Assembly: GCA_963575745.1 (NCBI GenBank)
Contig: CAUYUJ010014194.1
Coordinates: 107,501-171,500 of the forward strand
Origin: Prorocentrum cordatum
Taxonomy: Eukaryota; Sar; Dinophyceae; Prorocentrales; Prorocentraceae
Reading direction: 5' to 3'
DNA: 64,000 nucleotides
The notes below the pieces were generated by a model. The model ran no database searches. It had not been told where the DNA came from and saw nothing but the letters and a program-made list of their open reading frames with translations. Both the position numbers and the translations under genes were made by a program. How positions within the stretch are numbered: the first letter of the stretch is position 1; each line of letters starts with the position of its first letter. This document shows, one piece after another, positions 11,500 to 24,291 of this stretch.

Positions 11500-12520
11500 C
11501 TCCTTGTAGCGCCACGAAGCGTGCGATGGGCGTGCCAAAATTTGCCCCGCGGGCGCATGCGAAAACAGCCGCTGGGGCCGTCGGTGGAATTCCCTATGGG
11601 GCCACGAAACGCGTGAGAGGTGTGTCGAATTAGGTGCGGTGGGCGCATGCGAACGCAACCATTGGGGCCTACGGGGCCGCGAAACGTGTGATGGGTGCGC
11701 CGAAATGGGCGCGGTGGGCGCAGGCGAACGCAACCACTGGCGTTTTCGGTGGAGCCCCTCTATGGGGCCACGACACGTGTGAGAAGCGCGCCGTTATTTT
11801 CGTGCATGCGGGCGGTGGCACTGGGGTCTTCGTTGGAGTTCCCTGCGGGGCCACGAAAAGTGTAAGGGGTGTGCCGGAATTGGTGTGCGTGACGCATGCG
11901 GGCGGTGGCACTGGGGCCTTCGGAAGAGCTCCTTGTGGGGCCACGTAAAATGTGATGGGGTGTGCCGGTATGGGTGCGCGTGACGCATGCGGGCGGTGGC
12001 ACTGGGGCCTTCGATGGAGCTCCCTATGAGGCCACGAAGCGTGTGATAGGGTGTGCCGAAATGGGTGTACGTGACGCATGTGGGCGGTGGCACTGGGGCC
12101 TTCGGTGGAGCTCCCCACGAGGCCACGAAACGTGTGAGGGGCATGCCGAATTTCATGCGCGTGACGCATGCAGGCGGTGGCACGGGGGCCTTCGGTGGAG
12201 CTCTGAGCGGGGCCGCGTAACGTGCGAGGGGTGTGCCGACATGGGCGTGCGTGACGCATGCGGGCGGTGGCACTGAGGCCTTCGGTGGAGCTCCCTATGG
12301 GGCCACGAAACGTGTGAGGGGTGTGCCGACATGGGTGTGCGTGACGCATGCGGGCGGTGCCACTGTGGCCTTCGGTGGAGCTCCCAATGGGGCCACGAAA
12401 CGTGCGAGGGGTGTGCAGAAATTGGTGCGGGTGACGCATGCGGTCGGTGCCACTGGGACCTTCGGTGGGGCTCCCTATGGGGCCACGAAGTGTGTGAGGG
12501 GTGTGCCAAAGTGAGGGGTG
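11500..12520. repeat. 90-bp minisatellite, about 12 units
   Basis: Units share GCCACGAAACGTGTGAGGGG, then GTGTGCCGAAATGGGTG, GTGACGCATGCGGGCGG, TGGCACTGGGGCC and TTCGGTGGAGCTCC. The GCCACGAA landmark recurs at 11511, 11601, 11767, 11850, 11940, 12031, 12122, 12302, 12392 and 12482, and as degraded GCCGCG forms at 11676 and 12212. Most spacings are 90-91 bp. Because 90 is divisible by three, the array leaves several frames open on both strands, each as a 30-residue repeat. These are not evidence of a gene. Confidence 0.92.
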
Positions 12521-12747
12521 TGACGGGAGGAGGGAGGAGGGCGGGGAGGAGAAAGGAAGGAGGAAGAGAACGCGGGGACCGTCTCTTCAAAAACGAGGAC
12601 CCAACACCACAGGATGCTTAGGAAAAACAGGGATGGCTGGGGTCGGCTCAAAGTAAAGTGCCCTGGGCGGCCCTCTCAGAGCCTCAGAATCGCTGTCATC
12701 GATCATGGACTGTTGTTGCTTCACGGGCAACTTCGGCATCCTGTGGT

Positions 12748-13434
12748 TCACGCTCGGCGATGGCTGCAGCTTCCATCTCCAAGGAATCCGTCATCTTTGC
12801 TGGAGCGCTGAACATTGGCTCCGGCTAGACCGGTGTCCGCATGACGTCGAAGTGATGCTGACATTGCCGGACGCCGACCGGGTAGAGCTTCTGCCATGCG
12901 CTCACGTCCGTCTCGCTGTTTGTCTGGAATGAACAACAGCACGCTGCTAGGCGTGCCGGGTTCCTTGATTGGCGTGACTGCGTTTTTGGCGGCATCGATG
13001 GCGGCCTGCTTGATATTCTCCTTATCCTGTGTTTTCTCCGTGCGCATGTTGGACATCTCTGACTGCAAGCTGTTCGCCGCAGTCTGGAAGGATTGCATGT
13101 TGTTGAACAGTTGAATGTTTGACTTCTGTTGTGCCGCGAGCAGAACTGGCATAGAAGCCTCGGTCGTCATGGCTGCGGCTGCCGCCCCGCCGGGGGGGGT
13201 CCTTGGAAGGGGGCGAGGGTGGTGCCTTCGAGATTGGAGACGCCTGTGCCCGAGCCGCGGGAGCCTTACTATGGAGCGCCTGCGCGACAGGCGAAGTGGC
13301 GCTCGTAGGTGACGTAGCCGTCGCGGATGCCTCCGAGGGGGCGAATGGCGACATAGCTGGCACGGCCTTCTGACCTGAACGAAAGCGTTCCTTGGGGGAA
13401 TCATCGTCGCGCATGTCTTCATCATCATCATGCC

Positions 13435-13493
<59 letters not shown>

Positions 13494-13944
13494 GCATCAC
13501 CATCATCATCAGCATCATCATCATCATCAACATCATCATCATCATCACAGTCAGCATCAGCATCAGCATCAGCATCAGCATCATCACCATCCTCTGCGCC
13601 ATGCTCATCTGCTCGAGATGCTTTGATAGGCTGACGGTCCTCGAAGTCCTCGAAGCGCTCCAATAGCTTATCAGCCTGAACCAAATCATCCTGCAGCCTG
13701 TCACACGGCTCTTCTGCTGCATCTTTCTCTTCTATGAACTCGTGCTGCCGAGCTTGTGCGTCCATACTTTGTGTGCGGCATCTTGCCACGAAAAACAAAA
13801 GTTTGCCAGCTCTTGCCTGCGGAGGCCGTGGGTGCCTGCTCCGGTACAGTGTGGCACTGCAGTCTTCCCTGAAAGATCGACCACCTGCCCAGCATCGAGG
13901 TCCAACTCGCTGGCACAGTGCACTTGCGCTTCTGATGGTTCCAT
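12748..13944 (-). pseudogene. Broken acidic/coiled-coil ORF, possibly retroelement ORF1-like
   Basis: On the minus strand a charged segment around MDAQARQHEFIEEKDAAEEP (13765-13700) leads into DRLQDDLVQADKLLERFEDF and then a poly-Asp tract encoded by an ATC triplet array. After a Ser/Ala/Pro-rich linker the coding-like reading shifts frame at a run of eight G (13192-13199). It continues as PVLLAAQQKSNIQLFNNMQS and a Gln/Asn/Lys-rich heptad-like region to about 12960. The shift at a homopolymer may be a sequencing error or a real mutation. The combination of acidic tail and coiled coil recalls ORF1 or gag-like proteins, but I do not recognise a family. Confidence 0.35.
13436..13590. repeat. 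(ATC)n / (CAG-ATC) microsatellite
   Basis: About 155 bp of CAT/ATC triplets with CAG interruptions, grading into CAGCAT hexamers at 13552-13580. On the minus strand it encodes Asp runs followed by Asp-Ala repeats in the broken ORF. Confidence 0.95.
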
Positions 13945-16029
13945 GGCCGAACCGAGTGCTCACGGAAGTCCCCGAACAGCCTGGGGCCACCAGGCGGGTC
14001 CCTCCGCTGCCCCTGCTGCTGCCCCTGCCTCTGCCCCTGGGCGCCCGGCGCGCCTACGTGGGGCGCCTGCTCGAGGAGGGCGCCCTGGCTCCTCGGGGCC
14101 CCGGGCCCTGCTCGCGGATGGGGCCCTGGCGCTGGTTCCGGCTGGCATCCGGAGCAGGCTGCAGCCGGCCGTGCGCTGTGGAGCGCACGCGCCAGACGCC
14201 CCCACAGCCTCTCATACTGGGTGGCCTCGGCTGGTAAACTGCCACGGCGCCTGCCGAGGTTGGGTGTCTCCCCGGTCACGTTGTTCACCACGACTCCCAC
14301 AGTGATGGTATCTGTCTCTCGGGCCTGTCGGCCATCCCTTGGCTGTTGCGATGTGCTCGCATGAGATTAGCAGCTGCGGCAACTCGAACCAGCAGGCGTG
14401 CCTGGCTGCGCTCTTTGCGCAGGCGGCGATGCCACGCTGGGTCTTCCATGGTCCTTCCGTCCTGCACGGCTCTGCGCCGTGGCGAGGGAGAGGAAAAGAT
14501 GGCACGGCCCGCCCTAGCAACCACTGCGGGCGGGAGGGCACGTGGGGCAGCGGTCCCGAGAGGCTCGCAGCTTCCTGGAAGCTGCACCCAAAGCCTCGAG
14601 CTGGGACGGCGGCTCGGGGAGGATGTAGGGAGGAGGGAGGAGGAAGGGAGGGAGGTAGGAGGGGGGAGATAGTCGGAAGAAGGGGAAGCGGAGAAAGGAA
14701 TCTGGGCATCAGGAGATATCCCCGCCCGAGCCGGGGAAACCTTGGCCGACCTGCCGACCAACTACCACCCGCCGGCCGACCCAAAGGAGGTTTCCCCACC
14801 CAAGCCCGCCGACCAACCTACGCCTCCATAGTGGGGGGGGGCCGTCTCCTTCGGGTTTTGCAACACGCATTCTCACCTAGAGGGGGCACGCTGGGACAGC
14901 CACCTCGCCTGTCCCAGCGGGGGTGGGGATGGCTCTCTGGAGGAAGAAGTCAAAACGGAGTCGTGGCAATCGCCAGCGCGGCACGGAGGGAGGGGCAAGG
15001 CGGGGGGGGGACCGAGCAGGCAGAGCAGCAGCGAGAGTAGCAGCATGAGCGGGAAGGGGTCGGCGGGAGAGCCTCGCGGATGGCCTCACCACGTCCAACA
15101 GAACCTCAGTCGGCTGGAGCACGCGCGAAGGGCTGCTCGCGCGGTGGCCCGCCCCCAAAAGCAATCCCTAGCGCTCCCAGGCTCGCGTTGACACGCCCAA
15201 TCGACTTCGCCCGTCACCCCGAGTGACTAGTGAGTGTTCATCGTTTTCGTCTGGGCCACGTCTGTCCTATGATTTGATTGTTGCTGCGCCTGCTGAAGCG
15301 CGCTTGTTAATCTGGGCTGTCCTGGCTCGGAAACTGCCTGCAGCCCCAAGTGCTCAAGCCTGCCGGCCCTCGTGAGACGTAAGAGGCCAGCAATGCACTC
15401 CGTTCTTTTCCCTCCCTGTTTCATTTTCCGTCCTCTCTCCTGTCTCGTCCTTCCTCCCTCCTGCTTCCCTCTGCTCACCTTCCTAAATCCGTCCTCTGTC
15501 ATCCCGTCTCCATCCTCCCTCCCTGGCCTTCCGACCGCATCCCTCCAACCTTCCTTGACATCAGCCTCGTCTCTCCTCTTCCTCTGTCAACCCCTCCGCC
15601 TGCCTACCCCATCCTCCCTCCCTCCTCCCTCCCCGCCTTTTCGCATACCCTCGTCCAGCTCCCTGGGCCCTGGTGGGGAAACCGACAGGCACCGACACCG
15701 CTGCTCCCCGGACCTCTCCCGGGGCGCGTTCTGACCAGGACTTCAAGGCGAATCCAGCGGGGGCGACGAGGGCCTCCCAGGAGGCCCACGCAAGGCGAAA
15801 ACGGGGCGAGACTTGCGGTACAGGACCCTCTCTCCTCCTCCGACCCAGTGCCCGGCGCCACGCGCCCGACCCCCGGGGACGAAGACCGCCCCGACGGCAG
15901 CGAGGACGACCGCGACGACGAGCAGGCCGAGGGCGCCGCCCGGCCGCGCACGTACTGCTCGCCGAGGCGCTCGGCCCCCTCCTGCAGAGCAGGGGGGGGA
16001 GGGGAGGAGGCTGGCCGTCCCTGCCATCC
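13945..16029. other. No supported gene; GC-rich, pyrimidine-rich 15.4-15.65 kb
   Basis: Frames are open because of high GC, but none shows a domain I recognise. Bases 15390-15650 are C/T-rich low complexity. A minus-strand frame at 14300-13950 may extend the broken acidic ORF upstream, but it is weak. Confidence 0.45.
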
Positions 16030-16205
16030 CCCGGCAGTGTGTTGTGTGCGTTGTGTGTGTGTGTTGTGTGTGTGTTGTGTGTTGTGCGTTGTGTGTGTTT
16101 TTTTTTGTGTGTGTGTTGTGTGTTGTGTGTTGTGTGTTGTGTGTTGTGTGTGTTGTGTGTGTGTGAGTTGTGTGTTGTGTGTTGTGTGTGCGCGCTTTTT
16201 TGTTG
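16030..16205. repeat. GTGTT-type G/T-rich microsatellite
   Basis: Irregular GTGTT and GTGTGT units with a run of eight or nine T near 16099. The top strand is almost free of A and C. It has no coding value. Confidence 0.95.
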
Positions 16206-16456
16206 GTTTGTTTTGTAGGTGCATCTCCCGTGCGTTCCCTTCTTCGGCCGCACGGAGGGGCGGGGAGGTATCCATGGCCGCCACCTTTGGGGGCTGACGT
16301 CCTGGGACCCAAGAGGGGGCCTCGGGGCCCCTGGGCCCGCAGCTATCCGTACGCACCGTCTGCCGAGGCCCCCGAAGGTCGACCACTCCACAGGCGGTGG
16401 CTAACTATGGATGACCCCCCGCCTCGCATGCACGCAACCAGCGGCCCTGGGCTCAG

Positions 16457-16728
16457 GTCGGGCGTGTCCTCCTACAGGAGGATTTTGGACGAAAAATGCA
16501 AGAAAGGTCAAAACATATTCGTCCCCAGGTTATTTGTTGACTATTTCGGAATCTCCCTCCTGTGCAGTCTTGGAGAGGACACGCGAGAGGACACAAGACC
16601 CTTCCGAAGCCCACATCGCATTTGGAGTGTAAGAAGGCACGTGTCGCGAGGCACAGAACACAAGGGTACCCTTGAGCTGGCAGGGTCGACCAACTAATCT
16701 GGGCCGACTGTAGCGGGACATGCCCGAC
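16457..16728. mobile_element. TIR (MITE-like) element, family CATGTCC, copy 1
   Basis: The left end reads GTCGGGCGTGTCCTCCTACA and the reverse complement of the right end reads GTCGGGCATGTCCCGCTACA, differing at three positions. The 272-bp interior has no ORF of note and lower GC than its surroundings. Related ends occur at 62059..62212 and 63971..64000, so this is a small family of non-autonomous elements. No clean target-site duplication is visible, although CCCTGGGC occurs a few bases outside each end. Confidence 0.7.
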
Positions 16729-16745
16729 TTAACCCTGGGCAGGAG

Positions 16746-16795
16746 TTCCCTTTGGTGCGCGGCGTCCGGGGGCCGAGCGAAGGGTCACTCTTGCG
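16746..16795 (-). repeat. Partial copy of the CAAGAGTGACC element
   Basis: The reverse complement begins CAAGAGTGACCCTTCGCT and ends GCGCACCAAA. Its first 18 bases are identical to the left end of the element at 47407..47520. Confidence 0.65.
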
Positions 16796-16948
16796 TGAGA
16801 GCGACCTCTCGGGGATCTGCTGGCCCGGGCCAGTCCGGACCCGGGCCAGTCGGGCTCCGCAGGATCCTGCAAGATCCTGCCGCACTCCAACCCAAGTCAA
16901 TGACCTCTTCTGCACGCCGCAGACCTGCTCCGGTGTCCGCCAGTGGAG

Positions 16949-17055
16949 GAGGAGGAGGAGCAGGAGGACGACGAGGAGGACGAGGAGGAGGAGGACGAGG
17001 AGGAGGAGGAGGAGGAGGAGGAGGATGAGGAGAACGAGGAGGAGGAGGAGGAGGC
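16949..17055. repeat. (GGA)n/(GAC) microsatellite
   Basis: About 105 bp of GGA triplets interspersed with CGA and ACG. Confidence 0.92.
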
Positions 17056-17059
17056 AGCT

Positions 17060-18615
17060 CCGAGCCACAGGCTTGCAGTGTCGCGCGGGCTTCCCCCCCC
17101 CCCGAGGGTGGGCTCGTGCTCTTCGCAGCCTCGCAGTTGCGAGCGAGAAGCACGACTGCCTGGCTCTGATCAATGGCCCCTGCTCTCGTGCGGGTCCACC
17201 TCTGTCGGCGAAAGCCTTCTCGGAAGGCGGCGGGGTTTCTGAGAAGCCATCCGGCCTTCTGCACATTTTTCTGCGTCTTCGGGGAAAGCTAGAAGACTTC
17301 TCAGAAGGCCGCGGGACTTCCGAGCCTTCTGCAAAGGCCCGCCCCTTCTCACGTCCCCCCCAGGCTCGCCGCCGACTTTGGCAACGGATGCAACGCGACG
17401 GCTGGCTCCCATGGGGTGAGCAGCATATCATCGGTTGACGGCCCGACATATGGCCGTTGGTACCGAAGGCTGTGGGCGAAACACCGCGAAGTTCCGCGGA
17501 CGTCGTCAAGGAACCCAACGATTTGCTCTGGTGTCTCTTGTCTGCTGTATCTAAACGTTCCAGTCTTGTCTCGCGAATGATGTTTACTAGAAGGCCCACG
17601 GAGTCTCCCCACCACCCCCCAAAAAATTAGATTATCTTCCCACCTGGCCGATGCAGGTTGCCCCTGGATGCCCGTGGGAATGCAAGCAAGCGGCTGAAAT
17701 GGCCCAAGAGGTCCCCAGGACGATCGCAAGAGGCCAAGAAGAAGCGCCTATACCCAACCGCGAGAAACAGAGATCAAACCGAGAAGGCCAGAGCAGTGTC
17801 GTGCGACGGTCCTGAATTCTCGTCGAGACACCCAACAGCTGGCCGCTGGTCACGCGCGGCGAACGTACCCGTATCCATGCCCTCGCGGTCTGGACTCCTG
17901 GGCGCGATCCCGCGGATACGCGGTCTCACGGAGACGCTCCGCAGGGGATCCGCGGAACAACGCACCGCATCCGCGGGGTCGCGGCCCAGGGGCCTAGCCC
18001 GCGAAGCCGTGGACACGGGTGTGTTTGTCGCCCACGAATTAGCCCGCCCTCGCCACCTTGCCTCCCGTCGGCCTCGCCCCGCCGCATCGCACCCCCTCCC
18101 CCGCCTGCGCACTCGCCTGCTGCTCTCCTGCTCCCCCGTATCCCCTGCTTGGCCGCGGTGCCTGGCCCGGCCGCGTGGCCGCCGACCGCGCGAATCTAGC
18201 GTCTGGAAGCAGTTGGAATGCCAATAGAGTCTTGGCCATGGAGATCAGCGCCACCCTCATCAGATCAGAATCCTCCGAGGTCTGAAGCTTCCTGGGCACA
18301 TTCTTTTACTGTGGGTAAACGATACAAAGATTTGGGGCGGGACAATTGAAAAAATGGTATTGCCCGCCTGGGTGCCACTCAATTGGGGGACAAGGTACTC
18401 GGCCCACGGATGGGCGACAATCCGGGTTGGCCCCAAGGCCGTCTGGAGGGCCATGGGGGGCCCGGAGGCTGACAATTCGGAGCGGGGGCTTGGCGATCCT
18501 GGCCTGTGAAAGGCCCCCCTTGCGAGCCTCCCACGGCGCCTGGTCGCGCTCATGACAGGAGGCCAAAGAACTCAATCGACGGAGGGCGGCTCGCCATTCG
18601 GGTTGCGATTCGTCG
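17060..18615. other. No supported gene
   Basis: GC-rich single-copy-looking sequence. Bases 17190-17340 contain several short CTTCTC(A/G)GAAGG palindrome-like words. Bases 17890-17990 contain repeated CCGCGG words. No domain was recognised in any frame. Confidence 0.4.
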
Positions 18616-20250
<1,635 letters not shown>

Positions 20251-20449
20251 TAATAGTAGTAAGTGTAATAATGGTACCAGTCGTGGTGGTGGTAGCCGGA
20301 AGGAACTTGGAGAGCCTCAGGATATGCTCGGGATCGTTGGAATCCTGTGGAACATGATGGAATCATGACGAATCCAGAGGAGGCCACATGCAACCTAGGA
20401 AATCCGGAAGAACCTTGGTGAATTTCAAAAATTGTTTGAAGACCTCTGA

Positions 20450-20605
20450 CGGCGTCTGGGAGCGTCTGGGGGCGTCTGGGCGCGTCTGGGAGCGTCTGGG
20501 GGCGTCCGGGAGTCACTGAAAGCTTCTGGGAACGTCTGGAAGCGTCTGAGATCGCCTGCGAGCGTCTGGGGGCGTCTGGGAGCCTCGGGGAGCATCTGGG
20601 AACAC
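20450..20605. repeat. GCGTCTGGGA decamer repeat, copy 1
   Basis: About 14 imperfect 10-bp units of GCGTCTGGGA or GCGTCTGGGG lie inside the first duplicated unit. Confidence 0.9.
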
Positions 20606-21178
20606 CTTGTAGTGTGTTCCACACGTCACCTTCAGGTACCATTGTTTTGTACCCCGTGTATACAATGTTTGATTGATAAACCGTGCAAACATTGCAATTC
20701 CATACGCCATCTTCGTGTCGCCCCACAGTGTTGTGTGCTCCACACATCACCTTCGTGTACTATGAAGCCAAGTACATATTGCAATTGAACGCGTCACTTT
20801 CGTGTCGCGTGGATTATGATTATGTTCAAATTGTATGCAAAATTACAGTTTAAGTTTGAATGATATTAGAAGCAACTTTCTATCGCACTCTAAATTACTT
20901 GTAATTGTCTCCTGAATGTATCATAAGTGTATTTTTAATCAAATTGTACTTGTATTCTAATAGTAATCATATGATTTTCTAATTCTAATTGTATCTGAAT
21001 TGATTTCTAAGTTGAATAATAAAAACATGTGTGAATTATAGTTCAAATACGATTGCCTTCCAATAAAATTGTAACTGCATTTGAATTCAATTATAATCCC
21101 AAACCGAGCCCGAATCCGAGCCCGAACCCATTCATTCTCAGCAGACACGTAGGTGACGTGCGACCCGAGTAATAATAG

Positions 21179-21770
<592 letters not shown>

Positions 21771-22009
21771 CAATCACAATAATAGTCGTGGGAGTAATAG
21801 GAATAACAACAATAGTAGCAGTAAGTGTAATAATGGTACCAGTCGTGGTGGTGGTAGCCGGAAGGAGCAAGGAGAGCCTCAGGATATGTTCGGGATCGTT
21901 GAAATCCTGTGGAACATGGTGGAATCATGACGAATCCAGAGGAAGCCAAATGAAACCTAGGGAATCCGGAAGAACCTTGATGAATTCCAAAAATTGTTTG
22001 AAGACCTCT

Positions 22010-22165
22010 GATGGCGTCTGGTAGCGTCTGGGGGAATCTGGGAGCGTCTGGGAGCTTTTGGGAGCGTCCGGGAGTCACCGAAAGCTTCTGGGAACGTCTG
22101 GAAGCGTCTGAGATGGCCTGCGAGCGTCTGGGAAAGTCTGGGAGCCTCGGGGAGCATCTGGGAAC
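22010..22165. repeat. GCGTCTGGGA decamer repeat, copy 2
   Basis: The counterpart of 20450..20605 in the second duplicated unit, with different unit-level variants. Confidence 0.9.
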
Positions 22166-22804
22166 ACCTTGTAGTGTGTTCCACACGTCACCTTCAGGTA
22201 CCATTGTTTTGTACTCCGTGTATACAATGCTTAATTTATAAACCGAGCAGACATTTCAATTCCATCCGCAATCTTCGTGTCGCCCCACAGTGTTGTGTGT
22301 TCCACACATCACCTTCGTGTACTATGAAGCCAAGCAAACACTGCAATTGAACACGACACTTTCGTGTCCGGTGGATTATGATTGTGTTCAAATTGTAGCG
22401 ACATTCTAATTTGAGTTTGAATTTTATTAGAATCAACTTTCCACCGCACTCTAATATCATTATTATTGTCTCCTGGATGTATTATAAATGTATTCTACTT
22501 GAGATATACTTGTATTCTAAGAATAGTCTAATGAAATTATAAGTCTAAGTGTACTCTAACTGATTTCTAAGTGCACTCTATGTGTACACGAATAAAACTG
22601 TCAATGCAATTTGATTGAATTCTAAGCGTAGTGAAATGTATTCTAAGTTGTGGATAGTAAAAACATTTTTTAATTATGATTTAAAGATGACAACATTCCA
22701 AAACAAATGTAACTGCATTTGAATTCAATTGTAATCCGAACCCGAGGCCGAGCCCGAGCCCGAACCCATTCACTCTCAGCAGACACGTAGGTGACGTGTG
22801 ACCC

Positions 22805-23350
<546 letters not shown>

Positions 23351-23780
23351 GTAGGGGTAGGGGTCGGAGTAGTCGCATGAATAACACAATTACTCCGACG
23401 GAAGGACCCCACATGATAACCTCTTTAGCTTACATGGGGGTATCCTCCTGCCCCTTCCCTTCTCCCACCTACTCTTGCCTCCTCGTTCTCCTCCTGTCTG
23501 CTCCTCCTCCTGCCTCAACCCCTGCCTCTTCCTCCTCTTCTTGCCTCCTCCACCTCCTCCCCCTTCCCCTCGTTATGCTTCCTCCGCCCCATTCCCCCTG
23601 CCCCTCCTGCCTCCTGCCTCCTCCTCCTGCTCTCCCTCTCCCTTCTCCTCCTCCTCCTCCTCCTCCTCCTCCTCCTCCTCCTCCCCCTCCTCCTCCTCCT
23701 CTGTGCCCCAGGGCCCTCGGGTCCGAGGAGGGCCCAGGGGCGGGCCGCGCACGCCACGGGCCGCGCCGCGCGCGCCCGCA

Positions 23781-23814
<34 letters not shown>

Positions 23815-24240
23815 GCCGCGGGGCCGGGCGCCGCTCCTCCCTTCGCCCTCGGTCCGTCCGCCGCCGCCGCTGGAGCCGCCCCGCCGCCGCTTCCGGCCGC
23901 CGCCACCGCCGCCCGCTCTCGCCGCTCCTCTTTGGCGCTCCTCCTCGGCGCTCCTCTTTGGCCTCCCCCTCCTCCACTTCCGCCGCTCCTCCTCGGCGTT
24001 CCTCCTCGGCGTTCCTCCTCCTCGGCCTCGCCTCTCCTCCTCGGCGCGCCTCCTCGGCGCCCCTTCCCCTCCTCGTGCTAGTGTTGTCCTCGTGCTGTCC
24101 TCGTGCTGTCCTCGTGCTGTCCTCGCGCCTGTGCTGTCCTCGTGCTGTCCTAGTGCGGTCCTCGTGCGTCCTCCCGTAGCAGCGCTGTTCTCGCGCTGGC
24201 GCCGTCGTCGTGCGAGGCCGCCGGTTCCAGGCCCAGGGGT
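23351..24240. other. GC-rich low-complexity spacer with CTC and 11-bp repeats
   Basis: Pyrimidine-rich to 23640, a (CTC)n array at 23643-23700, then GC-rich DNA with CGCCCG words. CTCCTCGGCG repeats lie at 23920-24065 and an 11-bp GTCCTCGTGCT repeat at about 24085-24175. This may include the 3' UTR of the minus-strand ORF ending at 24292. Confidence 0.6.
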
Positions 24241-24291
24241 ATGAGCCACCAGACCCCTGCGTTAGGCGCGCTGGCTGGCCCGACGACCATC

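Noticed and set aside
11430-12590. Possible CRISPR-like array in the 90-bp repeats
   Set aside because: Units are contiguous without unique spacers, and the organism is eukaryotic.
13392-13666. Poly-Ser and poly-Ile plus-strand ORFs
   Set aside because: Antisense of the ATC array. The only plausible coding sense is the poly-Asp minus frame.
16030-16218. Cys/Val-rich ORF in the GT repeat
   Set aside because: Translation of a GTGTT microsatellite.
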